A stretch of 62,587 nucleotides of DNA from JAJYSO01 sp964586655 (lineage in GTDB: Bacteria; Bacteroidota; Bacteroidia; Flavobacteriales; Flavobacteriaceae), in the NCBI GenBank assembly GCA_964586655.1, contig CAZPGY010000016.1:1-62587 (forward strand), read 5' to 3'. Positions 43,814 through 53,699 of the stretch are shown in pieces (position 1 is the first letter of the stretch; each line of letters opens with the position of its first letter). The notes under the pieces were generated by a model. That model did not search any database. It saw only the letters and a list, made by a program, of their open reading frames with translations, and was not told the DNA's origin. The translations under genes were made by a program, and so were the position numbers.

Positions 43814-44278
43814 ATGAAGTTATCAGCAGTGAAATCGGTTTTAAGTGAATTGGAGACAATCACTTTTCAATTGCCTAATGGAGAATTGGTTCCCCACCAT
43901 TTCCACGTGACGGAAATTGGAGAAATCAATAAAAATTTTATCGATTGTGGCGGAACGGTAAGAAATGAGAAGCTTGTAAATTTTCAACTTTGGAATGCCA
44001 ATGACTATGACCACCGGCTACATCCCGAAAAATTAATGCACATTATCGAGTTGTCTGAAAAGACTTTGAATATTGGCGACTTTGAAGTAGAAGTGGAATA
44101 CCAAGGGCAAACTATTGAAAAATTCGATTTGAATTTTGACGGAACGAATTTTTTACTGGTCCCTAAACAGACCGACTGTTTGGCGAAGGAACAATGTGGA
44201 ATTCCGACAGAAAAACAAAAGGTAAAATTAAGCGACCTGCAAAATTCTTCCTGCACCCCGGGCAGTGGCTGTTGTTAA
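43814..44278 (+). CDS. DUF6428 family protein of the ars operon
   Basis: This 154-residue cytosolic protein matches DUF6428, which is regularly found between arsR and the arsenate reductase gene in Bacteroidota. It starts SAVKSVLSELETITFQLPNGELVPHHFHVTEIG. It ends with a cysteine-rich tail (QTDCLAKEQCG and SSCTPGSGCC), which could bind arsenite. The function is not established. It lies 36 bases after arsR and 18 bases before the next gene. Confidence 0.87.
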   Translation: MKLSAVKSVLSELETITFQLPNGELVPHHFHVTEIGEINKNFIDCGGTVRNEKLVNFQLWNANDYDHRLHPEKLMHIIELSEKTLNIGDFEVEVEYQGQTIEKFDLNFDGTNFLLVPKQTDCLAKEQCGIPTEKQKVKLSDLQNSSCTPGSGCC

Positions 44279-44296
44279 TTCAAGATTATAAAATTT

Positions 44297-44917
44297 ATGC
44301 CCGCATTTCAAGAGTTGAACAAATTCATTTCAAACATTGACACCGCAAATATTACGGATGAAAGAAAAGGTGTTTTACAACCTCTTGTAAATTATATTCA
44401 ACAGAAAGTGGCTCAACACAAAGAGGTTAGGCTCAGTTTTATTTGCACCCACAATTCACGGAGAAGTCATTTTGCACAAGTTTGGGCGCAAACTTTGGCT
44501 TATTATTTCGGAATAGATAAGGAGTTTTGTTATTCGGGCGGTATGGAAGCTACAGCACTTTTTCCAACCGTTGTGGATACACTTCAAGACATAGGCTTCC
44601 AAATTGATAGATTATCCGAAGGGCAAAATCCGATTTATCGTATTAAATATGCTGAAAATGAGCACCCAATTATTGGTTTTTCCAAAACATGGGACAGCCC
44701 TTTTAATCCCCAAAACGGTTTTGCAGCCATTATGACCTGTTCGCAAGCCGATAAAAATTGTCCGTTTATCGCAGGGGCAGAAAAACGCATTTCCATTACT
44801 TATGGCGATCCTAAAAATTTCGATAACAGCCCCCGGCAAATTGAAAAATATAAGGAGCATAACCTACAAATCGCCACCGAATTATTTTATGTTTTCTCTC
44901 AAATTAAAAAGCACTAA
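44297..44917 (+). CDS. Arsenate reductase-like low-molecular-weight phosphatase-family protein
   Basis: This 206-residue protein has a phosphatase-type anion loop SFICTHNSRRSHFAQVW (Cys near residue 50), which corresponds to the C-x5-R loop of thioredoxin-type ArsC. A later Cys in IMTCSQADKNCPF may serve as the resolving thiol. It probably reduces arsenate to arsenite for export by the next gene. Its stop codon overlaps the ATG of the ACR3 gene (TAATG), so the two are coupled. Confidence 0.88.
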   Translation: MPAFQELNKFISNIDTANITDERKGVLQPLVNYIQQKVAQHKEVRLSFICTHNSRRSHFAQVWAQTLAYYFGIDKEFCYSGGMEATALFPTVVDTLQDIGFQIDRLSEGQNPIYRIKYAENEHPIIGFSKTWDSPFNPQNGFAAIMTCSQADKNCPFIAGAEKRISITYGDPKNFDNSPRQIEKYKEHNLQIATELFYVFSQIKKH

Positions 44918-45963
44918 TGGCAGCAAAAAAATTAAGTTTTCTCGATAAAAACCTCACGCTATGGATTTTTATAGCAATGGCTATTGGCGTTGGAATCGGC
45001 TATTTCTTTCCGAAATTCCCCAACTTTGTCAATTCTTTTAGCAGCGGGACAACCAATATTCCCATTGCCATAGGATTGATTTTAATGATGTATCCCCCCT
45101 TGGCAAAAGCCAATTATGCCTTACTGCCAAAGGTTTTTAAAAACACAAAAATACTTTCCGTTTCATTGGTCTTAAACTGGATTGTGGGGCCCATTGTCAT
45201 GTTTTTATTAGCCATTACCTTTTTAAGGGATTATCCCGAATATATGGTTGGTTTGATTTTAATTGGCTTGGCGCGTTGTATCGCTATGGTTTTGGTATGG
45301 AATGACCTTGCCGAGGGCAGCAGCGAATACGGGGCAGGATTGGTGGCACTAAACAGTATTTTTCAGGTCTTTGCGTATAGCTTTTACGCCTGGATCTTCA
45401 TTACCATACTCCCGCCCTATTTTGGTTTTGAAGGAGCAATGATCGATATTTCCATTTGGACAATCGCAGAAAGTGTGGCCGTTTATTTGGGGGTTCCTTT
45501 TCTGATGGGCTTTTTAAGTCGATTGATTTTAGTGAAAATCAAAAGTGAAGAATGGTATAACCGAAAATTCATACCGACTATTTCCCCCTTGACATTAATT
45601 GCCCTTTTGTTCACCATTATCATAATGTTCTCGCTGAAAGGAGAGTTAATCGTTGAAATCCCCATGGACGTGCTGATTATTGCCGTTCCATTGCTCATTT
45701 ATTTTACCGTGATGTTTATTATTGGGTTTTTCACGACAAAAGCAATGGGCACAGATTATGACAAGACCGCTGCGGTTGCATTTACAGCAGCAGGGAATAA
45801 TTTTGAATTGGCAATTGCGGTCGCCATTGCCGTTTTCGGACTGAATTCGGGACAAGCCTTTACCGGTGTAATCGGCCCCTTAGTAGAAGTCCCTGCGTTA
45901 ATATTATTGGTTAAAGTGTCATTTTGGTTGCGAAGAAAATATTACAAAAAAACCACCGCTTAA
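44917..45963 (+). CDS. acr3: ACR3-family arsenite efflux transporter
   Basis: This 348-residue inner-membrane transporter has ten predicted helices. ACR3 signatures are LDKNLTLWIFIAMAIGVGIGYFFP at the start, LIGLARCIAMVLVWNDLAEGSSEYGAGLVALNS with the essential Cys in helix 4, and AAGNNFELAIAVAIAVFG in helix 9. It exports arsenite using the proton motive force. It is the last gene of the ars operon. Confidence 0.96.
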   Translation: MAAKKLSFLDKNLTLWIFIAMAIGVGIGYFFPKFPNFVNSFSSGTTNIPIAIGLILMMYPPLAKANYALLPKVFKNTKILSVSLVLNWIVGPIVMFLLAITFLRDYPEYMVGLILIGLARCIAMVLVWNDLAEGSSEYGAGLVALNSIFQVFAYSFYAWIFITILPPYFGFEGAMIDISIWTIAESVAVYLGVPFLMGFLSRLILVKIKSEEWYNRKFIPTISPLTLIALLFTIIIMFSLKGELIVEIPMDVLIIAVPLLIYFTVMFIIGFFTTKAMGTDYDKTAAVAFTAAGNNFELAIAVAIAVFGLNSGQAFTGVIGPLVEVPALILLVKVSFWLRRKYYKKTTA

Positions 45964-46142
45964 AGTGATACACATTTACAATTATTCACGGTGTTTTTAT
46001 TGCTTGTCGCGCCTCCAAAGTGATCTGTTTTGTGTTAACGACCTGTGGACGCACTTGGAATTGGGTATGAAATAGCAATATTATAAAATCTTTTTTATGG
46101 AATCCCTATCTTTAGCGAATTACAATCTTATAATCTGAACCT

Positions 46143-47589
46143 TTGAACACGCTTTCTCCACACTTATTGATTATTGGTCTTACCTGGCCCGAACCCCAAT
46201 CGTCTGCTGCAGGAAGCAGAATGATGCAGTTAATTCAACTTTTCGAGTCCGAAGCTTGGACCATTACTTTTGCCAGTCCGGCGCAACCCACCTCTTTTTC
46301 TGAAGATTTGAATGCGCGGGGAATCACCACCCTGCAAATCGACCCCAACAGGTCAGAAACAACAGAGAAATTGAAGGATCTCTTGCCCGATGTGGTGTTG
46401 TTTGATCGATTTGTAATGGAAGAACAATTGGGGTGGCGCATTCAGGAAATGTATCCGGATGCCCTGCGAATTTTAGATACCGAAGATTTGCACTTGTTGC
46501 GACAGGCCCGTCAGAAAGCAGTTCGCGAAAACAGGGAGTTGAAAGAATCAGATTTGTACACAACAACTGCCAAGCGTGAGATTGCCGCTATCCTGCGCTG
46601 CGATTTGTCTCTAATTATTTCGGAACCCGAGTATAAGCTGTTGGTAGATACTTTTAAATTAGCCCCCGATTTATTGCATTACCTTCCTTTCTTATTGGAA
46701 CCGATTTCCACTGCACAAAAAAAACAGCTTCCATTGTATGAGCACCGAGCAGGGTTTATGTTTATCGGAAATTTCCGACATCCGCCCAATTACGATGCAG
46801 TAGTATATCTAAAAACAAAAATATGGCCCCTTATCCGTAAAGAGCTGGCCAAGGTCAAAATGAAACCATCGAGCGAAGCCGAAATGAGGTCATTGAGCGG
46901 AGCCGAAATGAGGTCATTGAGCGGAGCCGAAATGAGGTCATTGAGCGGAGCCGAANNNNNNNNNNNNNNNNNNNNNNNNNNNNNNNNNNNNNNNNNNNNN
47001 NNNNNNNNNNNNNNNNNNNNNNNNNNNNNNNNNNNNNNNNNNNNNNNNNNNNNNNATGATAGTTTACGGTGCCTATATGCCTCAGAAAGTCAAACAGCTT
47101 GAAAACAAAAAAGAAGGTTTTATCGTCAAGGGCAGGGCCAAAGACTTGCCGGCCACTTTCAGGAAGCATCGGGTATTGCTGGCTCCTTTGCGTTTTGGTG
47201 CCGGATTAAAAGGAAAATTGGTTGAAGCCATGCAAAATGGCACACCGGCTGTGAGCACGACAATGGGAGCAGAAGGCATTTGCGGAACCTTAGCTTTTCC
47301 CGGAGCTGTTGCCGATCAACCCGAAGTTTTTGCCCGAGCAGCGGTCAGCTTATATTTGAAACAACAAGATTGGAAAAAAGCACAAGACCAAGGCCGGACG
47401 ATACTCCATACGCGATTTGATAAAGAGAAATTTGAACGTGATTTTCTCCATCGACTTGACCATCTTCGCACACAATTAAAACAACACCGGCAGACTCATT
47501 TTATCGGTCAGTTGCTCAATCACCATCGCCAGCAAAGTACCAAATACATGAGCCGGTGGATTGAGGCCAAGCACAAACAGAATTCCTGA
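46143..47589 (+). CDS. Glycosyltransferase (GT4-like) interrupted by a tandem repeat and assembly gap
   Basis: The 5' part (46143-46955) starts at a TTG (MNTLSPHLLIIGLTWPEPQ); no in-frame ATG offers a full first strand. It contains a GT-B N-domain (PDVVLFDRFVMEEQLGWRI) and the start of the second domain (FMFIGNFRHPPNYDAV). The 3' part (47056-47589) completes the second domain with LLAPLRFGAGLKGKLVEAMQNGTPAV, the usual donor-binding segment. Between them lie a 24-base tandem repeat in frame (EMRSLSGA units) and 100 N. The two parts are in different frames as given, but the gap length is arbitrary, so this need not be a real frameshift. The acceptor and donor are unknown. Confidence 0.7.
46866..46955 (+). 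repeat. 24-bp tandem repeat inside a glycosyltransferase gene
   Basis: The unit GAAATGAGGTCATTGAGCGG + AGCC repeats in near-perfect copies, the first diverged (CATCGAGCGAAGCC), and runs into the N gap. It keeps the reading frame because 24 is a multiple of three. The same core (TCATTGAGCG) is a familiar dispersed repeat in flavobacterial genomes. Confidence 0.85.
46956..47055. other. Assembly gap (100 N)
   Basis: Exactly 100 N, the conventional size for a gap of unknown length. It starts within the tandem repeat, which probably caused the break in the assembly. Confidence 0.99.
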
Positions 47590-47681
47590 TGAGAAATACT
47601 ACTGACCGAGGAGGTTAAATACCTGTGTTTTTTTCGATTTAACAAGGGGGAAGAAAATGAGATTAATTGCATTAAATAATG

Positions 47682-47689
47682 TATTTTTG
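47682..47689 (+). promoter_or_regulatory. gcvP -7 promoter element TATTTTTG
   Basis: This is an exact TAnnTTTG match, 33 bases before the gcvP start. The -33 element is not at consensus distance. Confidence 0.5.
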
Positions 47690-47722
47690 CAACACGGAAA
47701 AATTTGCTAATACATACTCCCT

Positions 47723-50581
47723 ATGAATACAGATTCTTTTGCCTTAAGGCACATTGGTCCTCGACCTGAAAATATAAAAGACATGCTTGATGTGATTGGT
47801 GTAGCATCCATTGAGCAATTGATGTATGAAACTGTTCCTGACGATATCCGACTGGATAAAGAGCTCGAATTGCCTGAAGCATTGTCTGAACAAGAATTTG
47901 CAGCACACCTCCATAGACTTGCCGATAAAAACAAATACTACAAAACCTATATAGGCTTGGGCTATCACGCCACCATTATGCCGGCGGTTATCCAGCGTAA
48001 TATTTTGGAAAATCCGGGCTGGTACACGGCCTATACTCCTTATCAAGCCGAGATTGCACAGGGGCGTTTGGAAGCCTTGCTCAATTTTCAAACCATGGTC
48101 AGCGACTTGACGGGATTGGAATTGGCCAATGCCTCCTTGCTCGATGAGGCCACAGCAGCTGCGGAAGCCATGACCATGCTCTATGCCGTACGCGAAAGAG
48201 CAAAAAAGAAAGCCAAAGCAAATCGCTTCTTTGTTTCTGAAGAAGTCTTGCCACAAACTTTGGCGGTTTTGGAAACTCGAGCTCGATCCTTGGATATTTC
48301 CTTGACAATAGGTTCGCATGAAGACTTTGATTTTGGAGAAGAATTCTTTGGCGCGCTGTTGCAGTATCCGGGCGCTTCCGGAAGGGTGTATGATTATGCC
48401 GACTTTATCGCTCAAGCTCAAAAAAATAAAATCAAAATAGCCGTTGCGGCCGATATCTTGAGCTTGGTAAAACTTCGTGCCCCCGGAGAAATGGGAGCCG
48501 ATGTCGTTTTGGGAACAACCCAGCGATTTGGAATTCCTATGGGATACGGCGGGCCTCACGCCGCTTATTTTGCTACCAAGAAAGAATATAAACGCCATGT
48601 TCCCGGAAGAATCATCGGAGTGACCAAAGATGCTGACGGCAATGTGGCTTTACGGATGGCTTTGCAAACCCGTGAACAACATATCAAGCGCGCCAGGGCC
48701 ACTTCCAATATCTGCACGGCGCAGGTGCTGTTGGCAGTTATGGCAGGAATGTATGCAGTATATCACGGTGCCGAAGGCTTGGCTTATATTGCCAATAAGG
48801 TGCATCGCGCTGCGGTGGGCTTGGCAAAAGCATTAGAAAAATTGGGATATACCCAAAATAACCCGCTCTATTTTGATACCCTTTCCATAAATGCCGAGGT
48901 CTCTTTGATTAAGGAATTTGCAGAAGCCAATGAAATCAACTTCTATTATGGAGATGACAATACGGTGTCTATTGCCCTGAATGAAACCACAACTGAAGAA
49001 GACCTTCACAATATTGTGGCCGTATTTGCACAAGCAGCTGGAAAAAAAGCCGAGGAAGTGCAAAGAGCCGATCACGGAATTATAGAAAACTCTTCGGTGT
49101 CTCGAACCACTGATTTCCTCACTCACGAGGTGTTCAATAACTATCGTTCGGAAACCGAAATGATGCGGTATATAAAGAAACTGGAACGCAAAGATTTGGC
49201 GTTAAACCATTCTATGATTCCGTTGGGATCCTGTACCATGAAACTCAACGCCGCTTCAGAAATGTTGCCTTTGAGCGATCCGCAGTGGGGAAATATTCAT
49301 CCTTTTGTGCCGGTATCGCAAGCGGCAGGCTATCAGCAAGTGCTCAAGCGTTTGGAAGACCAACTCACCGCCATTACCGGATTGGCAGCCACTTCTTTAC
49401 AGCCCAATTCGGGGGCGCAAGGTGAATTTGCCGGTCTGATGATGATTAAGGCTTACCACGAATCTCGGGGAGAAGCACATCGTAATATTTGCTTGATTCC
49501 GTCCTCCGCTCATGGAACCAATCCCGCGAGCGCTTCAATGGCAGGAATGAAAGTTGTGGTGACCAAATCGGGCGATAACGGCAATATAGATGTAGATGAT
49601 TTGCGAGAAAAAGCCGAAAAGCACAAAGATAACCTGGCTGCATTGATGGTGACTTACCCATCGACCCACGGTGTATTTGAATCGGCCATTCGCGAAATCG
49701 TTCAAATTGTTCACGACAACGGCGGACAAGTATATATGGATGGTGCCAATATGAATGCGCAAATTGGATACACCCATCCCGGAAAAATTGGCGCCGATGT
49801 TTGTCACCTGAATCTGCATAAAACTTTTGCCATTCCTCATGGTGGCGGCGGTCCCGGTGTAGGTCCCATTTGTGTGGCCGAACAATTAAAACCCTTCCTC
49901 CCTTCTAATCCCATCGTGGAAACCGGAGGAAAGCAGGCCGTTAAAGCTATTTCTGCCGCGCCTTATGGCTCTGCCTTGGTGTGTTTGATCTCTTATGGAT
50001 ATATCTCCATGTTGGGCAAAAACGGACTGAAGCAAGCGACTGAAAATGCCATCCTAAATGCCAATTATGTTAAAGATCGCTTGGCCAAACATTTTGATAC
50101 CTTGTATTCCGGAGAGCGCGGACGAGCAGCACACGAAATGATATTGGATTGTCGTCCCTTTAAAAAACAGGGAGTTACGGTGGCCGATATTGCCAAAAGA
50201 CTAATCGATTACGGCTTTCATGCGCCCACGGTTTCTTTTCCGGTTAACGGCACTATGATGATTGAGCCCACCGAAAGCGAAAGCAAAGCAGAGTTGGATC
50301 GTTTTTGCGATTCCTTGATTTCCATTAAAGCCGAAATCGACAAGTTGACCGATGCAGAGGCTGATAATGTATTAAAAAATGCCCCGCACACCATGGAGTT
50401 GTTAACAGCCGATGAATGGAAATATCCATACTCCCGTCAGGAAGCGGCTTTCCCGCTGCCATTTGTGAAAGACAATAAATTTTGGCCGGCGGTACGACGT
50501 GTAGATGACGCCTATGGCGATCGAAACTTAATGTGTACTTGTCCGCCTATTGAAGCTTATGCGGAAGTAGAAACAGTTTAA
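47723..50581 (+). CDS. gcvP: Glycine dehydrogenase (P-protein of the glycine cleavage system)
   Basis: This 952-residue PLP enzyme decarboxylates glycine and transfers the aminomethyl group to lipoylated GcvH. It is the single-chain form with two homologous halves. The N-half begins FALRHIGPRPENIKDML, and the C-half carries the PLP-binding Lys700 in LNLHKTFAIPHGGGGPG. The glycine-rich SSAHGTNPASASMAGMKVV is also typical. Length is normal. The other glycine cleavage genes are not in this window. Confidence 0.97.
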   Translation: MNTDSFALRHIGPRPENIKDMLDVIGVASIEQLMYETVPDDIRLDKELELPEALSEQEFAAHLHRLADKNKYYKTYIGLGYHATIMPAVIQRNILENPGWYTAYTPYQAEIAQGRLEALLNFQTMVSDLTGLELANASLLDEATAAAEAMTMLYAVRERAKKKAKANRFFVSEEVLPQTLAVLETRARSLDISLTIGSHEDFDFGEEFFGALLQYPGASGRVYDYADFIAQAQKNKIKIAVAADILSLVKLRAPGEMGADVVLGTTQRFGIPMGYGGPHAAYFATKKEYKRHVPGRIIGVTKDADGNVALRMALQTREQHIKRARATSNICTAQVLLAVMAGMYAVYHGAEGLAYIANKVHRAAVGLAKALEKLGYTQNNPLYFDTLSINAEVSLIKEFAEANEINFYYGDDNTVSIALNETTTEEDLHNIVAVFAQAAGKKAEEVQRADHGIIENSSVSRTTDFLTHEVFNNYRSETEMMRYIKKLERKDLALNHSMIPLGSCTMKLNAASEMLPLSDPQWGNIHPFVPVSQAAGYQQVLKRLEDQLTAITGLAATSLQPNSGAQGEFAGLMMIKAYHESRGEAHRNICLIPSSAHGTNPASASMAGMKVVVTKSGDNGNIDVDDLREKAEKHKDNLAALMVTYPSTHGVFESAIREIVQIVHDNGGQVYMDGANMNAQIGYTHPGKIGADVCHLNLHKTFAIPHGGGGPGVGPICVAEQLKPFLPSNPIVETGGKQAVKAISAAPYGSALVCLISYGYISMLGKNGLKQATENAILNANYVKDRLAKHFDTLYSGERGRAAHEMILDCRPFKKQGVTVADIAKRLIDYGFHAPTVSFPVNGTMMIEPTESESKAELDRFCDSLISIKAEIDKLTDAEADNVLKNAPHTMELLTADEWKYPYSRQEAAFPLPFVKDNKFWPAVRRVDDAYGDRNLMCTCPPIEAYAEVETV

Positions 50582-50719
50582 TTTTATTTCTGTTTGTTAA
50601 GGAAAATGTTATTTATTGCTTAGTTTTGACTTTTATCCAACTGAGGCTTGGAGATTGGATTTAAATAATCAGGGAGAGAACTCAGCAATTCAATTAATCT
50701 TTGTTATAAAAAAGTGCGC

Positions 50720-51781
50720 ATGTCTATAGGCATAACAGGAGTAGGAAGTTACATTCCGGACAACCGGATGAAGAATTCTGATTTTTTAGATTCCGAATTC
50801 TTTAAGAGTGACGGAACCAAAATTGATGACCCTAATGAGGTCATTGTCAAAAAACTGCAAAAAATTACGGGAATAGAGGAACGCCGTTATGCAGACCGAG
50901 ATGAGGTGACTTCCGATATGGCTACCAAGGCTGCCAAAAAAGCCATAAAAGATGCCGAGATAGACCCCGAAACCCTCGATTATATCATCGTAGGACAAAA
51001 TTTTGGAGATGTGAGCTTTGGTTCCCATCAAACCAGTCAGGTGCCCAATATTGGCGCACGTGTCAAGCACAATCTCAAGATTAAAAATCCGTCTTGTGTG
51101 GCTTATGATGTTATTTTTGGTTGCCCCGGATGGTTGGAAGGCGTGATTCAGGCACAAGCCTTTATAAAAGCCGGAATGGCAAAAAAATGCCTGGTAATCG
51201 GTGCCGAAATGCTGTCGAGAGTGGTGGATCCTCACGATCGTGATCGCATGATCTTTGCCGATGGCGCCGGTGCTACGATTATAGAAAAAACCGATAAACC
51301 CGGTGGACTGCTGTCTCACCATTCTGCCTCTTACACCTATAGCGAGATGCCTTATCTCAATTATGATTGCTCCTACCACAAAGAAAAAGCAAAGGAGAAA
51401 ATTCGATATATTAAAATGACCGGGCGTAAGATTTACAACTTCTCATTGACGAAGGTGCCTCAGGCCATGAAGGAATGCTTAGACAAGAGCGGCTATAAGG
51501 TTGATGACCTAAAAAAAATACTGATTCATCAAGCCAATGAAAAGATGGATGCTGCTATTGTTGAACGTTTCTACAAACTCTTTGACAAGCCTGTTCCCAA
51601 GCATATTATGCCCATGAATATTCAAAAATTGGGAAACAGCTCAGTGGCCACTTTGCCTACTTTGCTGGATATGGTTCGCCGTGGTCAGTTGAAGAATCAT
51701 GAGCTGAATGCCGGGGATGTTTTACTTTTCGCCAGCGTGGGCGCCGGGATGAATATCAACGCTTTTGTTTATCAATATTAA
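50720..51781 (+). CDS. 3-oxoacyl-ACP synthase III family protein
   Basis: This 353-residue thiolase-fold enzyme has the KAS III triad: Cys135 (IFGCPGW), His270 (LIHQANEKM) and Asn306 (KLGNSSVATLP). The ATG at 50720 is preferred to the GTG two codons upstream, giving MSIGITGVGSYIP. FabH enzymes condense acyl-CoA with malonyl-ACP. This sequence has insertions, such as the FFKSDGTKIDD region, that mark it as a FabH-like paralogue whose substrate may differ. Confidence 0.88.
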   Translation: MSIGITGVGSYIPDNRMKNSDFLDSEFFKSDGTKIDDPNEVIVKKLQKITGIEERRYADRDEVTSDMATKAAKKAIKDAEIDPETLDYIIVGQNFGDVSFGSHQTSQVPNIGARVKHNLKIKNPSCVAYDVIFGCPGWLEGVIQAQAFIKAGMAKKCLVIGAEMLSRVVDPHDRDRMIFADGAGATIIEKTDKPGGLLSHHSASYTYSEMPYLNYDCSYHKEKAKEKIRYIKMTGRKIYNFSLTKVPQAMKECLDKSGYKVDDLKKILIHQANEKMDAAIVERFYKLFDKPVPKHIMPMNIQKLGNSSVATLPTLLDMVRRGQLKNHELNAGDVLLFASVGAGMNINAFVYQY

Positions 51782-51902
51782 TACGATACAGGGAGTGCCG
51801 TATTTTATGCTTTGCAGGTCATTTATGTCAAAGTGATTTGGAGTTGAGGTATAAATACCGGGCTAATTAATATTCCATTTTGGCATTAGACATTACTACT
51901 CA

Positions 51903-53585
51903 TCATTCAATGACCGCTGAAAGCGTCGTTCCGGTACAAGCATTAGGGGCCTGAATTCCCAATAAAGCTGCAATCGTTGGGGCAATATCAACCGTTGAAG
52001 TGGCTCGTGTGGTTTGGCCTTTCCGAATACCTTTGCCATAAAAAATTACCGGCGTATGGGTGTCATAAGTATAAGGACTACCATGGGTAGATCCGGTGGT
52101 GGAATAGCTGATGGTGGCCGGATCGAGAACAAAGGCGAGGTCTCCGCTGCGGGTAGGGTGGAAGCCGTTTTTAATACGCATGCCTACTAAACCGGTGTAA
52201 GAACCACTTTCTAACATCTTGCGGGTGTAAACTTGCGCAATTTTCGGGTAATTTTGAATGAAATGAAGGAGGCTTTTTCCGAATTTATCCGGAGAGATAT
52301 TCCTGTTGTTCAAGGCCTTGTAATTGAAAAAGATTTGATGATTTGAAATGTTTTTGAGCAGTGAAGTTGTGGCAAAATGCTTCCCGATAAAATGTTTTAA
52401 ATCTTCTTCAAATTGGTCGGCATCAAAATATCCCGCAGCCATGTTGTGAGCATGCAAATAGGCAGGAACTTGAACGCCGGCGTGATCGGCAGTTAGAAAA
52501 ACAGTATAATGACCGCGTCCTATTTTCTGGTCAAGTGAATCCAGCAGTCGCGCAATTTGGCGGTCTAAGCGCAAATAAGTGTCTTCTATTTCCTTAGAAT
52601 TTACCCCAAACTGATGCCCCACATAATCGGTACTCGAGTAGCTGATCGTTAAAAAATCAGTGTACTCATCTTGTCCCAATTGTTCGCCTTCAAGAGCTGC
52701 AAGCGCAAAATCGGTAGTGAGATTGTTGCCAAAAGCAACGCGCTTAAGAATGCCGAAGCCGTAGTGCTCATATAGCTTTTTGAGGTCATAAGGGAAAGTG
52801 GTGGTGGCCTTTCCTTTAAATTTCCCTTCAAACCGACTATCGTCTTTTCCGCTTTCTGTATAGGTGGAAATGGGGTAAAGGGTGTGCCAGGGCTTGAGGT
52901 ATTGCTCGGTTTTTCCTGAAGCGTTAAATTGTTGAACCCAGGTAGGCAAACTCTCGCGATAATAGGAGCTGGTAACAAAATGACCTTCCTGACCTCCTAC
53001 AAACCAATAGGCCGCATTGGCCGAGCGACCGGCCGGTAAAATGGAAGCGCGGTCTTTTAGAGCTACCCCAATTGTCTTTCCGCGAAATTGCGTGGCCAAG
53101 CGATTTTGATCGCAAATTGTGGAGCTGAGAAGACGGTGCGGCGATCGCTGTCCTTCATCGGTTTGGGTGCCCACGGAAGAAACGGTATTGTCGGCAACAC
53201 AATAAACATACTGATCGGTGGTTTTGTCATACCAGGTATTGGAAATGATGCCGTTAAACCGTGGGGAAGTGCCGGTGTAAACACAAGCATGCCCGGGAGC
53301 AGTGTATGTGGGAACATAATTGAAGTGATTGTTCTTTAAAAGATAGCCTCCGCTGATAAGCCGTTTAAAACCGTCATCGCCATAACGATCCCAAAACCGC
53401 GTCAGGTAATCATAACGCATTTGGTCAACAACAATGCCCACCACCAACTTGGGACGTGTATATATTTTAACAGCGGAGGAGGCAGGTTGCAATTGGGAAC
53501 GAACAATTTCTTTTTGTGCCGTTTTCCCGGATTGACATTGGATAAAAAGTAATCCGGCTAAAAAAATAAATGTGATTTTTTTCAT
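51903..53585 (-). CDS. pafA: PafA-type alkaline phosphatase
   Basis: This 560-residue exported phosphatase begins at 53585 with a signal sequence ending in a possible lipobox (FIQC, Cys17). Alkaline phosphatase superfamily residues matching the Elizabethkingia PafA site can be seen: the metal Asp in VVDQMRYDY, nucleophile Thr95 in PTYTAPGHA, Asn in ISNTWYD, the Lys/Arg pair in ALKDRASILP, Asp and His in SSTDYVGHQFG, Asp-His in LTADHAGV, and the last His in TGSTHGSP. PafA hydrolyses phosphomonoesters and is resistant to phosphate inhibition, so it mines organic phosphorus. No phased repeats like those at 7.9 and 10.9 kb were seen upstream. Confidence 0.93.
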   Translation of the reverse strand: MKKITFIFLAGLLFIQCQSGKTAQKEIVRSQLQPASSAVKIYTRPKLVVGIVVDQMRYDYLTRFWDRYGDDGFKRLISGGYLLKNNHFNYVPTYTAPGHACVYTGTSPRFNGIISNTWYDKTTDQYVYCVADNTVSSVGTQTDEGQRSPHRLLSSTICDQNRLATQFRGKTIGVALKDRASILPAGRSANAAYWFVGGQEGHFVTSSYYRESLPTWVQQFNASGKTEQYLKPWHTLYPISTYTESGKDDSRFEGKFKGKATTTFPYDLKKLYEHYGFGILKRVAFGNNLTTDFALAALEGEQLGQDEYTDFLTISYSSTDYVGHQFGVNSKEIEDTYLRLDRQIARLLDSLDQKIGRGHYTVFLTADHAGVQVPAYLHAHNMAAGYFDADQFEEDLKHFIGKHFATTSLLKNISNHQIFFNYKALNNRNISPDKFGKSLLHFIQNYPKIAQVYTRKMLESGSYTGLVGMRIKNGFHPTRSGDLAFVLDPATISYSTTGSTHGSPYTYDTHTPVIFYGKGIRKGQTTRATSTVDIAPTIAALLGIQAPNACTGTTLSAVIE

Positions 53586-53605
53586 GGGTCGGAGGGATTG
53601 AGATA

Positions 53606-53613
53606 CAAAAATA
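53606..53613 (-). promoter_or_regulatory. pafA -7 promoter element
   Basis: The minus-strand TATTTTTG ends 20 bases before the chosen pafA ATG and supports that start over the longer frame, which would begin upstream of it. Confidence 0.5.
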
Positions 53614-53699
53614 TAAAGTTTTCTCATTCTAAAGATTAGTTGCAACTTAAATGTGATGGCAATAATTTTTAGTATTTTCGCCTATCCAAAAATAAATGC

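Noticed and set aside
45950..46010. Possible terminator after the ACR3 gene
   Set aside because: Only a 5-base CACCG/CGGTG stem with a loop of more than 30 bases can be drawn, which is too weak to call.
46956..47102. Frame change between the two glycosyltransferase halves
   Set aside because: The 100 N are an arbitrary gap size, so the apparent frameshift has no meaning.
47744..48598. 284-residue leftward frame opposite gcvP
   Set aside because: It is a long antisense shadow of gcvP with no recognisable domain.
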